A stretch of DNA of 7,871 bases from DASSOY01 sp035776675 (GCA_035776675.1 DASTWO010000045.1:1-7871), one strand, 5' to 3'; shown: positions 1 to 6,503, counted from the first letter of the stretch. The notes: a model not told the origin generated them from the letters alone. Numbers and translations are program-made.

Positions 1-1
1 G

Positions 2-712
2 AACACCCGGTTGATCCGGCTTCAATGTTACGAAGGCCTTGATGCCAATATGGCATTGTATGAATGGAATTACCCGAAACAGATGCTTCACATTCGGTTG
101 ACCGAGAATCAAGATGAATCGGTCACGGAAAAAGAAGAAGAAATATTCAGCCGGCGTTTTTTGTTGCAGCGGCCGTTGCTGGATGCGCTTTTGGCTGAGG
201 AGCGTCCACCTGTCTTGCTGATTGACGAAGTCGATCGTGCTGACCGGGAATTCGAAGCTTTCTTGCTCGAAATCCTCGGGGAATTTCAGGTAACGATTCC
301 TGAACTGGGGACAATCAAGGCCCGCCATAAGCCCTATGTAATCCTGACTTCAAATCGCAGCCGCGAGTTAAGTGATGCCCTCAGGCGTAGATGTCTTTAT
401 CAATGGATTCCTTATCCTGATCTTGAGAAAGAGATTGAGATTTTGCAAACAAAATTGCCGGACATTCATGAACAATTGGCCGTTCAGGTGGCAGAGATGA
501 TGGAAAAGGTCAGATCCATGCCGCTGAATAAAATTCCAGGTGTAGCTGAAAGTCTCGATTGGGCAAAAGCATTATCGGTCCTTCATGAAGGCGAGTTGCA
601 GGTGGATACTGTTCAACAAACGTTCAGCTGTTTCCTTAAGGATCACGAAGATTGGGAAGTTGTCCGGAAACGGCTGGAACAAGGAGAACTGTTGAAGGAG
701 CCGAATCCGTGA
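2..712 (+). CDS. MoxR/CoxD-like AAA+ ATPase, 5' end cut by window edge
   Basis: MoxR-family AAA+ ATPase, the type that works with a VWA partner as a chaperone or metal/cofactor-insertion machine. The reading frame is already open at position 2 (NTRLIRLQCYEGLD), so the start and the Walker A loop lie upstream; 236 codons are visible, probably about four fifths of the protein. Visible motifs are Walker B (LLIDEVDRAD, about 215-246), a sensor-1 segment with Asn (ILTSNRSREL) and the arginine-rich ALRRRC just after it. The stretch from RLQCYEGLD to YEWNYPKQML is typical of the CoxD branch of MoxR, which matures the MoCo/copper site of aerobic CO dehydrogenase. Its stop overlaps the GTG start of the VWA gene (GTGA at 709-712), implying translational coupling. 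Family assignment is firm; the CoxD-type role is inferred from the downstream coxE/xdhC/mocA-like genes. Confidence 0.92.
   Translation, partial: NTRLIRLQCYEGLDANMALYEWNYPKQMLHIRLTENQDESVTEKEEEIFSRRFLLQRPLLDALLAEERPPVLLIDEVDRADREFEAFLLEILGEFQVTIPELGTIKARHKPYVILTSNRSRELSDALRRRCLYQWIPYPDLEKEIEILQTKLPDIHEQLAVQVAEMMEKVRSMPLNKIPGVAESLDWAKALSVLHEGELQVDTVQQTFSCFLKDHEDWEVVRKRLEQGELLKEPNP
695..700 (+). promoter_or_regulatory. Ribosome binding site that fixes the GTG start of the VWA gene
   Basis: AAGGAG lies 8 bases before GTG 709. The open frame extends back to a TTG at 652, but that codon has no comparable site. This supports GTG 709, which overlaps the preceding stop, as the true start. Confidence 0.75.
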
Positions 713-1911
713 ACCAGATAAAACGGAATCATTTTTTTCTTATTGATCGTTTCACGCATTTTGCCCAATGGTTACGTCAATATGAGTTTCTGGTTGGACC
801 AGGAGAGACAGCGGATATGTTTCGTGCTCTGGAATCGGTCGATCTTGCGAATGAGTCGGAGGTACGGACGGTTCTCCGAACGGTGCTTTGTTCTCGGCAG
901 GAGGAACAGGAACTCTTTGATGATCTTTTTGAACGGTTTTTTCGATTCTCCGAATCTGACAGTACTCTGGCCAGGTCTGAAGGGAACGGGCACCGGAAAT
1001 CTAACTTTCTTTCAGAAGAATCGGGATCGACAGTCACAAAAGAAGAGAGCGGGAAACCAGGAAGTGACGGAAAGGCTGGTAATGGAGCTGCGAAATCATC
1101 ACCGGATGATGATTCGATAGATAATAGAAAAGAAATGTCATTCCTGGAGGCAGTCCGATTTAGTGCTCGTGAATGGCAACATACAAATTCGGTTAGGGTG
1201 CCCCGGGAAGGGATGGCTCAGATGATATCAGCGGCACAATTCATGATTTCCGAGATTCGATTGAAACCGAGCCGCCGCTATCGCCCGATGGTACAAGGGC
1301 GGCGGTTGGATTTTCGAAGGACATTTCGGCGAAACATTCAAACGGGAGCACATATGATTTATCCGGCCTGGACAGGGCGTCCGAAACGCGAAGCTGAACT
1401 TGTTCTGCTCTGTGACGGCAGCCGTTCAATGCTTCCGCATTCGGAAGTGTTTTTACAATTTGCCTGCGCTTTGTCACAGGAAGCAAAACGTGTTGAGACT
1501 TTTTTGTTTTCTACTCGCTTACGGCGGGTTACCCGCTTTTTAAATAAAAATAAAGCCTTAGACGATTTGGGTATGGAATGGGGAGGCGGGACCCGGATCG
1601 GGGAATCATTGGAACGATTTGTCCGTGATTTTGGGCCGCGTTTGTTGAATGGAAATACGATCGTGTTTATTTTCAGTGACGGGTTGGATACCGGAGAATC
1701 TGAAAAGCTGGAATGGGCGATGAAAAGGCTATATCGGCAAGCCAACAAAGTGATTTGGTTGAATCCGCTGGCTGCTGCGAATCATTACAAACCCGAAGCT
1801 GCGGGGATGAAGACGGCCCTGCCGTACGTTGATATTTTTTCGAAAGCTCATGATGCATCTTCTTTAAGCAATCTGGCTCGGAGAATTGGTGACAGGAGGG
1901 GTTATCGATGA
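709..1911 (+). CDS. CoxE-like VWA domain protein
   Basis: VWA-domain protein of the CoxE type (400 aa from GTG 709). In the carbon monoxide dehydrogenase system, CoxE acts with the MoxR ATPase CoxD in maturing the active site. The C-terminal half is a VWA fold with a complete metal-ion-dependent adhesion site: DGSRS (D236, S238, S240), Thr in GGGTRIG (T295) and Asp in SDGLD (D324). Residues about 82-142 are rich in Ser, Gly, Asp, Glu and Lys and look like a disordered linker between a helical N-terminal region and the RF-containing segment before the VWA fold. There is no signal peptide or membrane segment, so it should be cytoplasmic. It overlaps the upstream MoxR stop by GTGA and the downstream XdhC start by ATGA. 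The family is clear; the target enzyme is inferred and outside the window. Confidence 0.9.
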   Translation: MNQIKRNHFFLIDRFTHFAQWLRQYEFLVGPGETADMFRALESVDLANESEVRTVLRTVLCSRQEEQELFDDLFERFFRFSESDSTLARSEGNGHRKSNFLSEESGSTVTKEESGKPGSDGKAGNGAAKSSPDDDSIDNRKEMSFLEAVRFSAREWQHTNSVRVPREGMAQMISAAQFMISEIRLKPSRRYRPMVQGRRLDFRRTFRRNIQTGAHMIYPAWTGRPKREAELVLLCDGSRSMLPHSEVFLQFACALSQEAKRVETFLFSTRLRRVTRFLNKNKALDDLGMEWGGGTRIGESLERFVRDFGPRLLNGNTIVFIFSDGLDTGESEKLEWAMKRLYRQANKVIWLNPLAAANHYKPEAAGMKTALPYVDIFSKAHDASSLSNLARRIGDRRGYR

Positions 1912-2260
1912 ATAAAAACAAGGCAATTATTGATGAAATGGAAAAAATAGAGCGTTCCGGAAAAAGAACAGCGCTGGCGACTGTCGTTCGTGTTACAGGT
2001 TCCGCCTATCGACGTGAAGGGGCGAAGATGTTAATCGATGAGGACGGCACAACGACAGGTTTGATTTCCGGGGGATGTCTGGAGCCGATGTCGCTGAAAC
2101 AGCAAAACGGGTAATGCACGACGGCAAGCCAGTTTTGAAGCGATATGATATGGGAGAGGATCTCGTCTGGGGACTCGGATTAGGGTGTCCAGGGACCGTT
2201 GATATCTATATTGAACCTGTTCCCGAGAACTCTCGGCCGGAAGGAGAGAAAAAGGAATGA
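1908..2260 (+). pseudogene. XdhC/CoxI N-terminal-domain protein, broken by a 1-base frameshift
   Basis: N-terminal XdhC_CoxI-type domain. XdhC proteins bind molybdenum cofactor, support its sulfuration and deliver it to xanthine dehydrogenase or CO dehydrogenase. ATG 1908 follows AGGAGG (1894-1899) by 8 bases and overlaps the coxE-like stop. The frame reads LATVVRVTGSAYRREGAKML and then LISGGCLE, a family hallmark with its conserved Cys, up to 2084. It then runs out at TAA 2112-2114. The family-typical continuation ADVAETAKRVMHDGKPVL through GLGLGCPGTVDIYIEP is in the -1 frame from 2084 to 2260. Adding one base between GAG and CC (about 2082-2086) restores a 117-aa protein. So a single base appears lost, either a real mutation or a sequence error. 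The end overlaps the next XdhC gene by ATGA. The corrected length suits a stand-alone N-terminal XdhC protein, with the Rossmann part in the next gene. Confidence 0.85.
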
Positions 2261-3063
2261 GCCACTCACCGTTTGAAGCATGGACAATCAGCTTGAAAAA
2301 TGAAAAACCGGCAGTCCTCGTAACCTTGTTAGAAGTTCCGGAAGATTCCGGTCTGTCAGCGGGGACCCGTCTTTTTGTTTCGGAAGAAGGGTTGTCTCTT
2401 GGAAATCTTGGTACCGCCATTTTGAATGATCTGGCGGCCAAAGCTGCCGGGGAAAAGCTGAAACAATTGCATCCGAGGTCTGAGACTCGCTCAGTTCAAT
2501 TATCGGAAGGCGGAGAGGCCAGTGTGTTCATAGATGTGAATATTCCTCCGCCGGAATTGGTGATTTTCGGAGCGGGCCATGATGCGATTCCCGTCGCGAA
2601 ATTTGCAGGAGATCTGGGAATTCGGACAGTGGTGGTGGATCCCCGTTCGGCTTTCGCCACTGAAGAAAATTTTCCGGGAATGGAGATTGTTCTGGCCCGA
2701 TCAGAAGAGTTACGGGACAAGGTCCATTTGGGGACGAGGACTTTTACAGTCATCATGAATCATCATCTGGAACGCGACCAAGCTTGTTTGCGCTTCTCAT
2801 TGGAATCTTCCGCTCCTTATGTTGGAGTGCTTGGGCCAAGAAAGCGCCGGAATTGGTTACTCGATGGCCTTCAAGAGGAAGGCATTACTTTTTCAGAGGA
2901 ACAGCTTTCTCGCATGTATAGCCCGATTGGCCTCGACATTGGCGCTGAAACCTCAGAGGAAGTGGCAATCAGTATTCTTTCAGAGATCCTGGCTGTCCGA
3001 AACGGCCACAGTGGGGAGTTTCTAAGAAAGAAAGGAAGGATTCATCAACCTGTTGGCGAATAG
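2257..3063 (+). CDS. XdhC-family protein with C-terminal Rossmann domain
   Basis: Second XdhC-family protein (268 aa), predicted to handle or sulfurate the molybdenum cofactor for the partner hydroxylase. Residues about 15-65 (AVLVTLLEVPEDSGLSAGTR, then LFVSEEGLSLGNLG) look like a degenerate XdhC_CoxI domain lacking the SGGCLE cysteine motif. From about residue 100 there is a Rossmann-type XdhC_C domain. It has a nucleotide-binding-like loop VIFGAGHDAIPVA, then VVVDPRSAF, the conserved IMNHHLERD, YVGVLGPRKR and the family signature YSPIGLDIGAETSEEVAISI near the end. The start ATG 2257 overlaps the TGA of the preceding frameshifted XdhC gene; AAGGAG at 2241-2246 lies 10 bases upstream. In many bacteria these domains form one polypeptide; here they are two coupled genes. 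It could keep working if the upstream gene is dead, but coupling may be weakened. Confidence 0.88.
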   Translation: MSHSPFEAWTISLKNEKPAVLVTLLEVPEDSGLSAGTRLFVSEEGLSLGNLGTAILNDLAAKAAGEKLKQLHPRSETRSVQLSEGGEASVFIDVNIPPPELVIFGAGHDAIPVAKFAGDLGIRTVVVDPRSAFATEENFPGMEIVLARSEELRDKVHLGTRTFTVIMNHHLERDQACLRFSLESSAPYVGVLGPRKRRNWLLDGLQEEGITFSEEQLSRMYSPIGLDIGAETSEEVAISILSEILAVRNGHSGEFLRKKGRIHQPVGE

Positions 3064-3086
3064 ATCCATGAAAGGATGTGTAAGGG

Positions 3087-3719
3087 ATGAAGCCAACGGG
3101 AGTTAAAGCCTTGATTTTGGCCGCGGGCACATCAAATCGGATGGGAACGCCCAAGCAGTTGTTAAGGCTTGGGGATGCTTCGCTGCTTCAGCATGTGATC
3201 CAGAACATTCTCCGTTTCGATTTTTCCGAGATTATCGCTGTTATTGGGCATGAAGCTGAAGAAATTAAACGTTCTGTTCAAATCGAGGATAAACGTTTTC
3301 GCTGGGTGATCAATCCCGAATATGCTTCCGGGCAGAGCACTTCTTTACGAAAAGGAATTGAAAGTTGTTGCAGTCCCAACATCATGGTTTTCCTTGGAGA
3401 CGAACCGTTGATTTCCGAACAAACGGTTCAAACGGTCTTTCGGTTTGGGTTAGAAAAACATTCTGTTTCAACAGAGCCTTATGTTGTCCGGCCAGGCTTT
3501 CAATCTGTGCCGGGCCATCCGGTCTTTTTCGGCAATGCTCAAAAGATTGATTTCTTCAATTTGAAGGGGGATCGGGGAGCGAAAGAAATCATCAGCAGTC
3601 TGGAATCCAGACATGTCTTACCTGTGAATGACCAAGGGATTTTGATGGATGTCGATACACCGGAGACCTATGAAAAAGTGAAACGAGTGTGGATGGAGCA
3701 ATCCACAAAAAAAGGGTAA
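3087..3719 (+). CDS. MocA/MobA-like molybdenum cofactor nucleotidyltransferase
   Basis: MobA-like NTP transferase (210 aa), most like the MocA/PucB group that transfers CMP from CTP to molybdopterin to give the cytosine dinucleotide cofactor used by xanthine and CO dehydrogenases. The N-terminus has the nucleotide-binding signature LAAGTSNRMGTPKQ (residues 11-24, with R18 and K23). GDEPLIS (D105) is the metal-binding motif, where Gln or Met is more usual than Glu at the third position. GHPVFF (H144) and the C-terminal DVDTPETY are also family features. The length matches B. subtilis PucB-sized relatives. AAAGGA at 3071-3076 precedes ATG 3087 by 10 bases, and 23 bases separate it from the XdhC stop, so it is the last gene of the operon. 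CTP rather than GTP specificity is inferred from the XdhC/CoxE context, not proven. Confidence 0.88.
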   Translation: MKPTGVKALILAAGTSNRMGTPKQLLRLGDASLLQHVIQNILRFDFSEIIAVIGHEAEEIKRSVQIEDKRFRWVINPEYASGQSTSLRKGIESCCSPNIMVFLGDEPLISEQTVQTVFRFGLEKHSVSTEPYVVRPGFQSVPGHPVFFGNAQKIDFFNLKGDRGAKEIISSLESRHVLPVNDQGILMDVDTPETYEKVKRVWMEQSTKKG

Positions 3720-3737
3720 GAAAGTTTTTTCTTACCC
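3707..3737. terminator. Bidirectional intrinsic terminator between convergent operons
   Basis: GGGTAAGAAA (3714-3723) pairs perfectly with TTTCTTACCC (3728-3737) around a GTTT loop. Read on the minus strand, the stem is followed directly by seven T (complement of A 3707-3713), a textbook terminator for the acyl-CoA ligase gene whose stop is at 3752-3754. Read on the plus strand, the tail (CTTGGTGTATGTTTTT) is weaker. The plus-strand stop codon TAA 3717-3719 lies inside the stem. Confidence 0.85.
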
Positions 3738-3751
3738 CTTGGTGTATGTTT

Positions 3752-5380
3752 TTACGACCCGGCTTTGCCAGCTGTTTCGGCTTCTCTGACGGATCTTCGC
3801 AAGATTTTACCGACTGTTGATTTCGGAAGTTCCTCCCGGAATTCAACAAGTTTCGGTACCTTGTAGGCGGCCATATATTTTTGGCAATGGGCAATAATGG
3901 CCTCGCTGTTCGCTGTTTCTCCCTCTTTTAAGACTACCACGGCTTTAACCGTTTCACCGCGATATTGATCCGGGACTCCGATTACCGCAGCCTCAACGAT
4001 ACTCGGATGGAGGTATAACACTTCTTCAACTTCACGCGGGTAAATATTATAGCCGCTGGCAATGATCATGTCTTTTTTACGGTCAACGATGTAGGCGTAA
4101 CCATCTTCGTCCATACGAGCTATGTCCCCGGTATACAGCCATCCATCACGCAAGGTTTTTTCGGTCTCCTCGGGCATGTTCCAATATCCCTTCATTACTT
4201 GAGGGCCGCGGATGATAATTTCTCCTTCTTCGCCATCGGACATTTCCTCTTTTCCCGTAGCAATATCTACAATTTTATATTCCGTTGACGGAAGTGGAAT
4301 GCCAATGCTGCCGGGTTTACGTTCGGCAAATGCCGGGTTTGCATGGGTAACAGGTGAGGTTTCCGAAAGACCGTAGCCTTCAAGAACCTGAGCTCCTGTT
4401 TTGGCCTCATATTTTTTCATCACCTCGAGCGGCATAGCGGATCCGCCGCTGTTACAGGTTCGGATGCTGTCAATATTATAGTTTTCAGCATCGGGATGAT
4501 TGGCGATCGCGATATACATCGTCGGCACCCCGGGGAAGAAGGAAGGCTGTTCTTTTTTAACCGTATTCAGTACTTCTTCGACCTCAAAGCGTGGGAGCAG
4601 GATTAATTTAGCTCCAAGATAAAGGCCGTAGTTCATACAAGATGTCATCCCGAATACGTGAAAGAGCGGGAGGACGGTCAGGATGCTTTCTTTTCCGAAT
4701 TCCGAACTGTGCTTAAAAAACTCAGTGACTTGAAGAGTGTTGGCAACAATGTTCCGGTGTGTCAACATCGCGCCCTTTGAACGTCCGGTTGTTCCACCAG
4801 TGTATTGCAGAATTGCGACATCTTTTTTCGGATTGATATCAGGCTTTTTCAGTTGCCCGGTGCCTGATTCCAATACTGTTTCAAATTTTCGATCCGGTTC
4901 AAAGGTTTTTTCATTGGGTACCAGACTTACGACAATGACATTTTTAACTGCTGTGTTGGCCTGAATTTTCTTTAATACCGGGTATACGGCATCGTAGATA
5001 ACAATGGTTTCTGCACCTGAATCATTCAACAAGAATTCGAGTTCGCGTTCAACAAGCATCGGGTTCACTTGTGTGACGGTAGCCCCGATTTTCAGTGTAG
5101 CGTAATACGAAATGATGTATTGTGGACAATTTGGAAGCATTAGGGCGATACGATCGCTTTTTTTAATTCCGTCTTGTTGAAGGGCGGAAGCAAAACGATT
5201 AATCTGCCCGGAAAGTTCCTGGTAACGGGTGGTCAGCCCGTAAAATGAAAGAGCATCATGTTTCGGGAAGCGGTCAACTGCTTGTTCAAACAGCTCATTC
5301 AGCGTAATGTCCGGGACCTCAATTTCCGTTTTTACATCGTCAGGATACTGTTTCAACCATGGTTTTGCGGTTTGGTTCAT
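3752..5380 (-). CDS. Long-chain fatty-acid--CoA ligase (AMP-forming)
   Basis: AMP-forming acyl-CoA synthetase (542 aa), cytoplasmic or membrane-associated. It activates a fatty acid with ATP to acyl-AMP and then to acyl-CoA, the entry step of beta-oxidation. Motifs appear in order: P-loop YTGGTTGRSKG (193-203), GYGLSETSP (335-343), GWLYTGD (D419), the hinge DRKKD (D433, R434, K435) followed by SGYNIYPREVEE, and PKSTVGKILRR with the catalytic Lys at about 525. The N-terminus (KPWLKQYPDDV and later RIALMLPNCPQYIISYY) resembles Bacillus LcfA-type long-chain ligases. ATG 5380 has AAGGGAGAG 9 bases upstream (5390-5398). It follows the SDR gene after 54 bases without a hairpin, so the two are probably cotranscribed. 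Exact chain length, or an aryl or branched substrate, cannot be read from sequence. Confidence 0.93.
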   Translation of the reverse strand: MNQTAKPWLKQYPDDVKTEIEVPDITLNELFEQAVDRFPKHDALSFYGLTTRYQELSGQINRFASALQQDGIKKSDRIALMLPNCPQYIISYYATLKIGATVTQVNPMLVERELEFLLNDSGAETIVIYDAVYPVLKKIQANTAVKNVIVVSLVPNEKTFEPDRKFETVLESGTGQLKKPDINPKKDVAILQYTGGTTGRSKGAMLTHRNIVANTLQVTEFFKHSSEFGKESILTVLPLFHVFGMTSCMNYGLYLGAKLILLPRFEVEEVLNTVKKEQPSFFPGVPTMYIAIANHPDAENYNIDSIRTCNSGGSAMPLEVMKKYEAKTGAQVLEGYGLSETSPVTHANPAFAERKPGSIGIPLPSTEYKIVDIATGKEEMSDGEEGEIIIRGPQVMKGYWNMPEETEKTLRDGWLYTGDIARMDEDGYAYIVDRKKDMIIASGYNIYPREVEEVLYLHPSIVEAAVIGVPDQYRGETVKAVVVLKEGETANSEAIIAHCQKYMAAYKVPKLVEFREELPKSTVGKILRRSVREAETAGKAGS

Positions 5381-5434
5381 TTATTATAACTCTCCCTTAT
5401 ATTTGAATTCTGCAAAGATAACTGTTTTAAACCC

Positions 5435-6205
5435 TTACCTGGCTTGTGCGCCGCCATCGACAACCAGTATGTGTCCAGAAACGTAGTCGGAGGCAGGGGA
5501 GGCAAGGAACAATGCGGCCCCCTTAATATCGTTGTCTTCGCCGAATCGGCTCATGGGTGTTCCGGAAAGGATGTTTTCTCCGTTAATTGCAAGTACGCCT
5601 TTTGACATTTTCGTCGGGAAAAACCCCGGGGCAATGGCATTGACGTTGATGTTCGGTGCCAATTTGACGGCAAGGTCTTTAGTAAAAGAAATAATCGCGC
5701 CTTTGCTGGCACTATACCCGATGGCATCGAGAACATCTGAGGGAGCACCGCCAAGGCCCGCTACGGAAGCCATATTAATGATCTTTCCGGTTTTTTGCCT
5801 TTTCATTTCTTTGCCAACTGCCTTGGACATAAGAAATGTACCGGTGGCGTTGACGCTCATCACCTTTTCCCATTTGTCGAGCGGCATGTCCAGTGCCGGC
5901 GATCCCCATGATGCCCCACTGTTGTTGACCAGAATGTCGATATACCCGAATTTTTCTTTCGTTTCAGCAACCACGCGTTCAACATCATCAGGATTGGTCA
6001 CATCGCATTCTAACGCCAGGGAATCCACGCCGTTTTCCAACAATTTCTCAGCTGTTTCTCGGCAGGTTTCCAGTTTCCGTGAACAAACCACAACATTGGC
6101 TCCCGCTTCGGCAAACGCTTCAGCGATTTGTTCTCCCAGCCCGCGTCCTCCGCCCGTAACAATTGCCGTTTTTCCTTTTAAACTGAACAGGTCTTTTACA
6201 TGCAA
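5435..6205 (-). CDS. SDR-family NAD(P)-dependent oxidoreductase, TTG start
   Basis: Classical short-chain dehydrogenase/reductase, 256 aa from TTG 6205. Visible motifs are the cofactor loop TGGGRGLG (17-24), NNSG (94-97, Ser for the usual Ala), the catalytic Ser in NMASVAG (S147), YSASK (Y164, K168) and the C-terminal SGHILVVDGG. The 17-residue Ser-to-Tyr spacing and the GGAPSDVLDAIGYSASK segment recall the gluconate 5-dehydrogenase / 3-oxoacyl reductase branch, and the substrate is not determinable. I prefer TTG because AGGAGAGG ends 7 bases before it; an in-frame ATG at 6244 would add 13 residues, lacks such a site and would encode a Lys/Arg-rich, non-conserved tail. As first gene of an operon with an acyl-CoA ligase, it may act on a hydroxyacyl or keto intermediate; that is inference. 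Confidence 0.9.
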   Translation of the reverse strand: MHVKDLFSLKGKTAIVTGGGRGLGEQIAEAFAEAGANVVVCSRKLETCRETAEKLLENGVDSLALECDVTNPDDVERVVAETKEKFGYIDILVNNSGASWGSPALDMPLDKWEKVMSVNATGTFLMSKAVGKEMKRQKTGKIINMASVAGLGGAPSDVLDAIGYSASKGAIISFTKDLAVKLAPNINVNAIAPGFFPTKMSKGVLAINGENILSGTPMSRFGEDNDIKGAALFLASPASDYVSGHILVVDGGAQAR

Positions 6206-6212
6206 CTGACAT

Positions 6213-6220
6213 CCTCTCCT
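6213..6220 (-). promoter_or_regulatory. Ribosome binding site that fixes the TTG start of the SDR gene
   Basis: On the minus strand AGGAGAGG is followed after 7 bases by TTG 6205-6203. The ATG inside the intervening GGATGTC is out of frame. This site decides for the TTG start over the in-frame ATG at 6244. Confidence 0.75.
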
Positions 6221-6262
6221 TTTTGTTATATTTTGAGTTTTCAAGGTGAATAGTGGCTAGTT

Positions 6263-6310
6263 CTATTTGTATGTTCGCATAGGCGCTTCCATCACGGCCG
6301 AGGGTCTCAT
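6263..6310 (-). CDS. Possible 15-codon leader ORF upstream of the SDR/ligase operon
   Basis: In the leader of the SDR operon, ATG 6310 begins a 15-aa frame (MRPSAVMEAPMRTYK, then TAG). It is preceded at 6 bases by AAAGGA (6317-6322), directly after the cre box. No family is recognised. It could be a leader peptide, a remnant of an older gene, or chance; the ribosome binding site is the only positive evidence. Confidence 0.25.
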   Translation of the reverse strand: MRPSAVMEAPMRTYK

Positions 6311-6322
6311 TTCCCATCCTTT

Positions 6323-6340
6323 TTTGAATGCGCTTTCAAA
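6323..6340 (-). promoter_or_regulatory. CcpA-binding cre site
   Basis: The minus strand reads TTTGAAAGCGCATTCAAA, matching all 18 positions of the Bacillus cre consensus WWTGNAARCGNWWWCAWW. The element is nearly palindromic. It lies about 50-65 bases downstream of the expected start point of the promoter at 6396-6424, a position where CcpA normally represses by roadblock. Repression by preferred sugars would fit a fatty-acid or alternative-carbon catabolic operon. Confidence 0.72.
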
Positions 6341-6365
6341 TCACCGTTTTAAATTGAATTCTTCT

Positions 6366-6381
6366 TACTGACTGGTTGGTA
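6366..6381 (-). promoter_or_regulatory. TetR-type operator-like palindrome
   Basis: The minus strand reads TACCAACCAGTCAGTA. Ten of 16 positions are strictly palindromic and all departures are transitions, giving the symmetric pattern TACYRACYRGTYRGTA. It begins 14 bases after the -10 box and so overlaps the expected early transcribed region. TetR-family regulators of fatty-acid degradation commonly use operators of this size and position. The cognate regulator is not in the window. Confidence 0.5.
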
Positions 6382-6395
6382 TGTTCCTGTTATTT

Positions 6396-6424
6396 ATTTT
6401 ATCGGTAATTTAATAAAAGTTCAA
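6396..6424 (-). promoter_or_regulatory. Sigma-A promoter of the SDR/acyl-CoA ligase operon
   Basis: On the minus strand TTGAAC (6424-6419) and TAAAAT (6401-6396) are separated by exactly 17 bases of AT-rich sequence. Transcription would start near 6389, leaving a leader of about 185 bases before TTG 6205. The rest of the 6206-6503 gap holds the operator-like palindrome, the cre site and the possible leader ORF; I saw no clear terminator for the upstream transporter gene. Confidence 0.7.
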
Positions 6425-6503
6425 TGATTTTGAAAATATCTCATAGGTTGATGGTTTAGGTCTCCGTGTGTAGTAGCATTGGACTATTTCATTGTGATTT
6501 AGT

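Noticed and set aside
652..708. Upstream extension of the VWA protein to TTG 652
   Set aside because: It lies inside the MoxR gene, has no ribosome binding site, and the AAGGAG before GTG 709 gives a standard coupled start.
2070..2090. Programmed -1 frameshift as the explanation for the split XdhC gene
   Set aside because: No slippery heptamer of the X XXY YYZ kind is present at the junction (CTGGAGCCGATG), and the nearby five-G run lies before the conserved GCLE codons, which are still in frame 0. A lost base or sequence error is simpler.
5532..6209. 225-aa open frame on the plus strand
   Set aside because: It is antisense to the SDR gene, whose motifs are intact; the product is low in recognisable features and rich in Ser, Thr and Pro as expected for a shadow frame.
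6120..6317. 65-aa minus-strand frame starting at ATG 6317
   Set aside because: It overlaps the SDR start in another frame, has no ribosome binding site at a usable distance, and is rich in Lys, Arg and Asn without family features.
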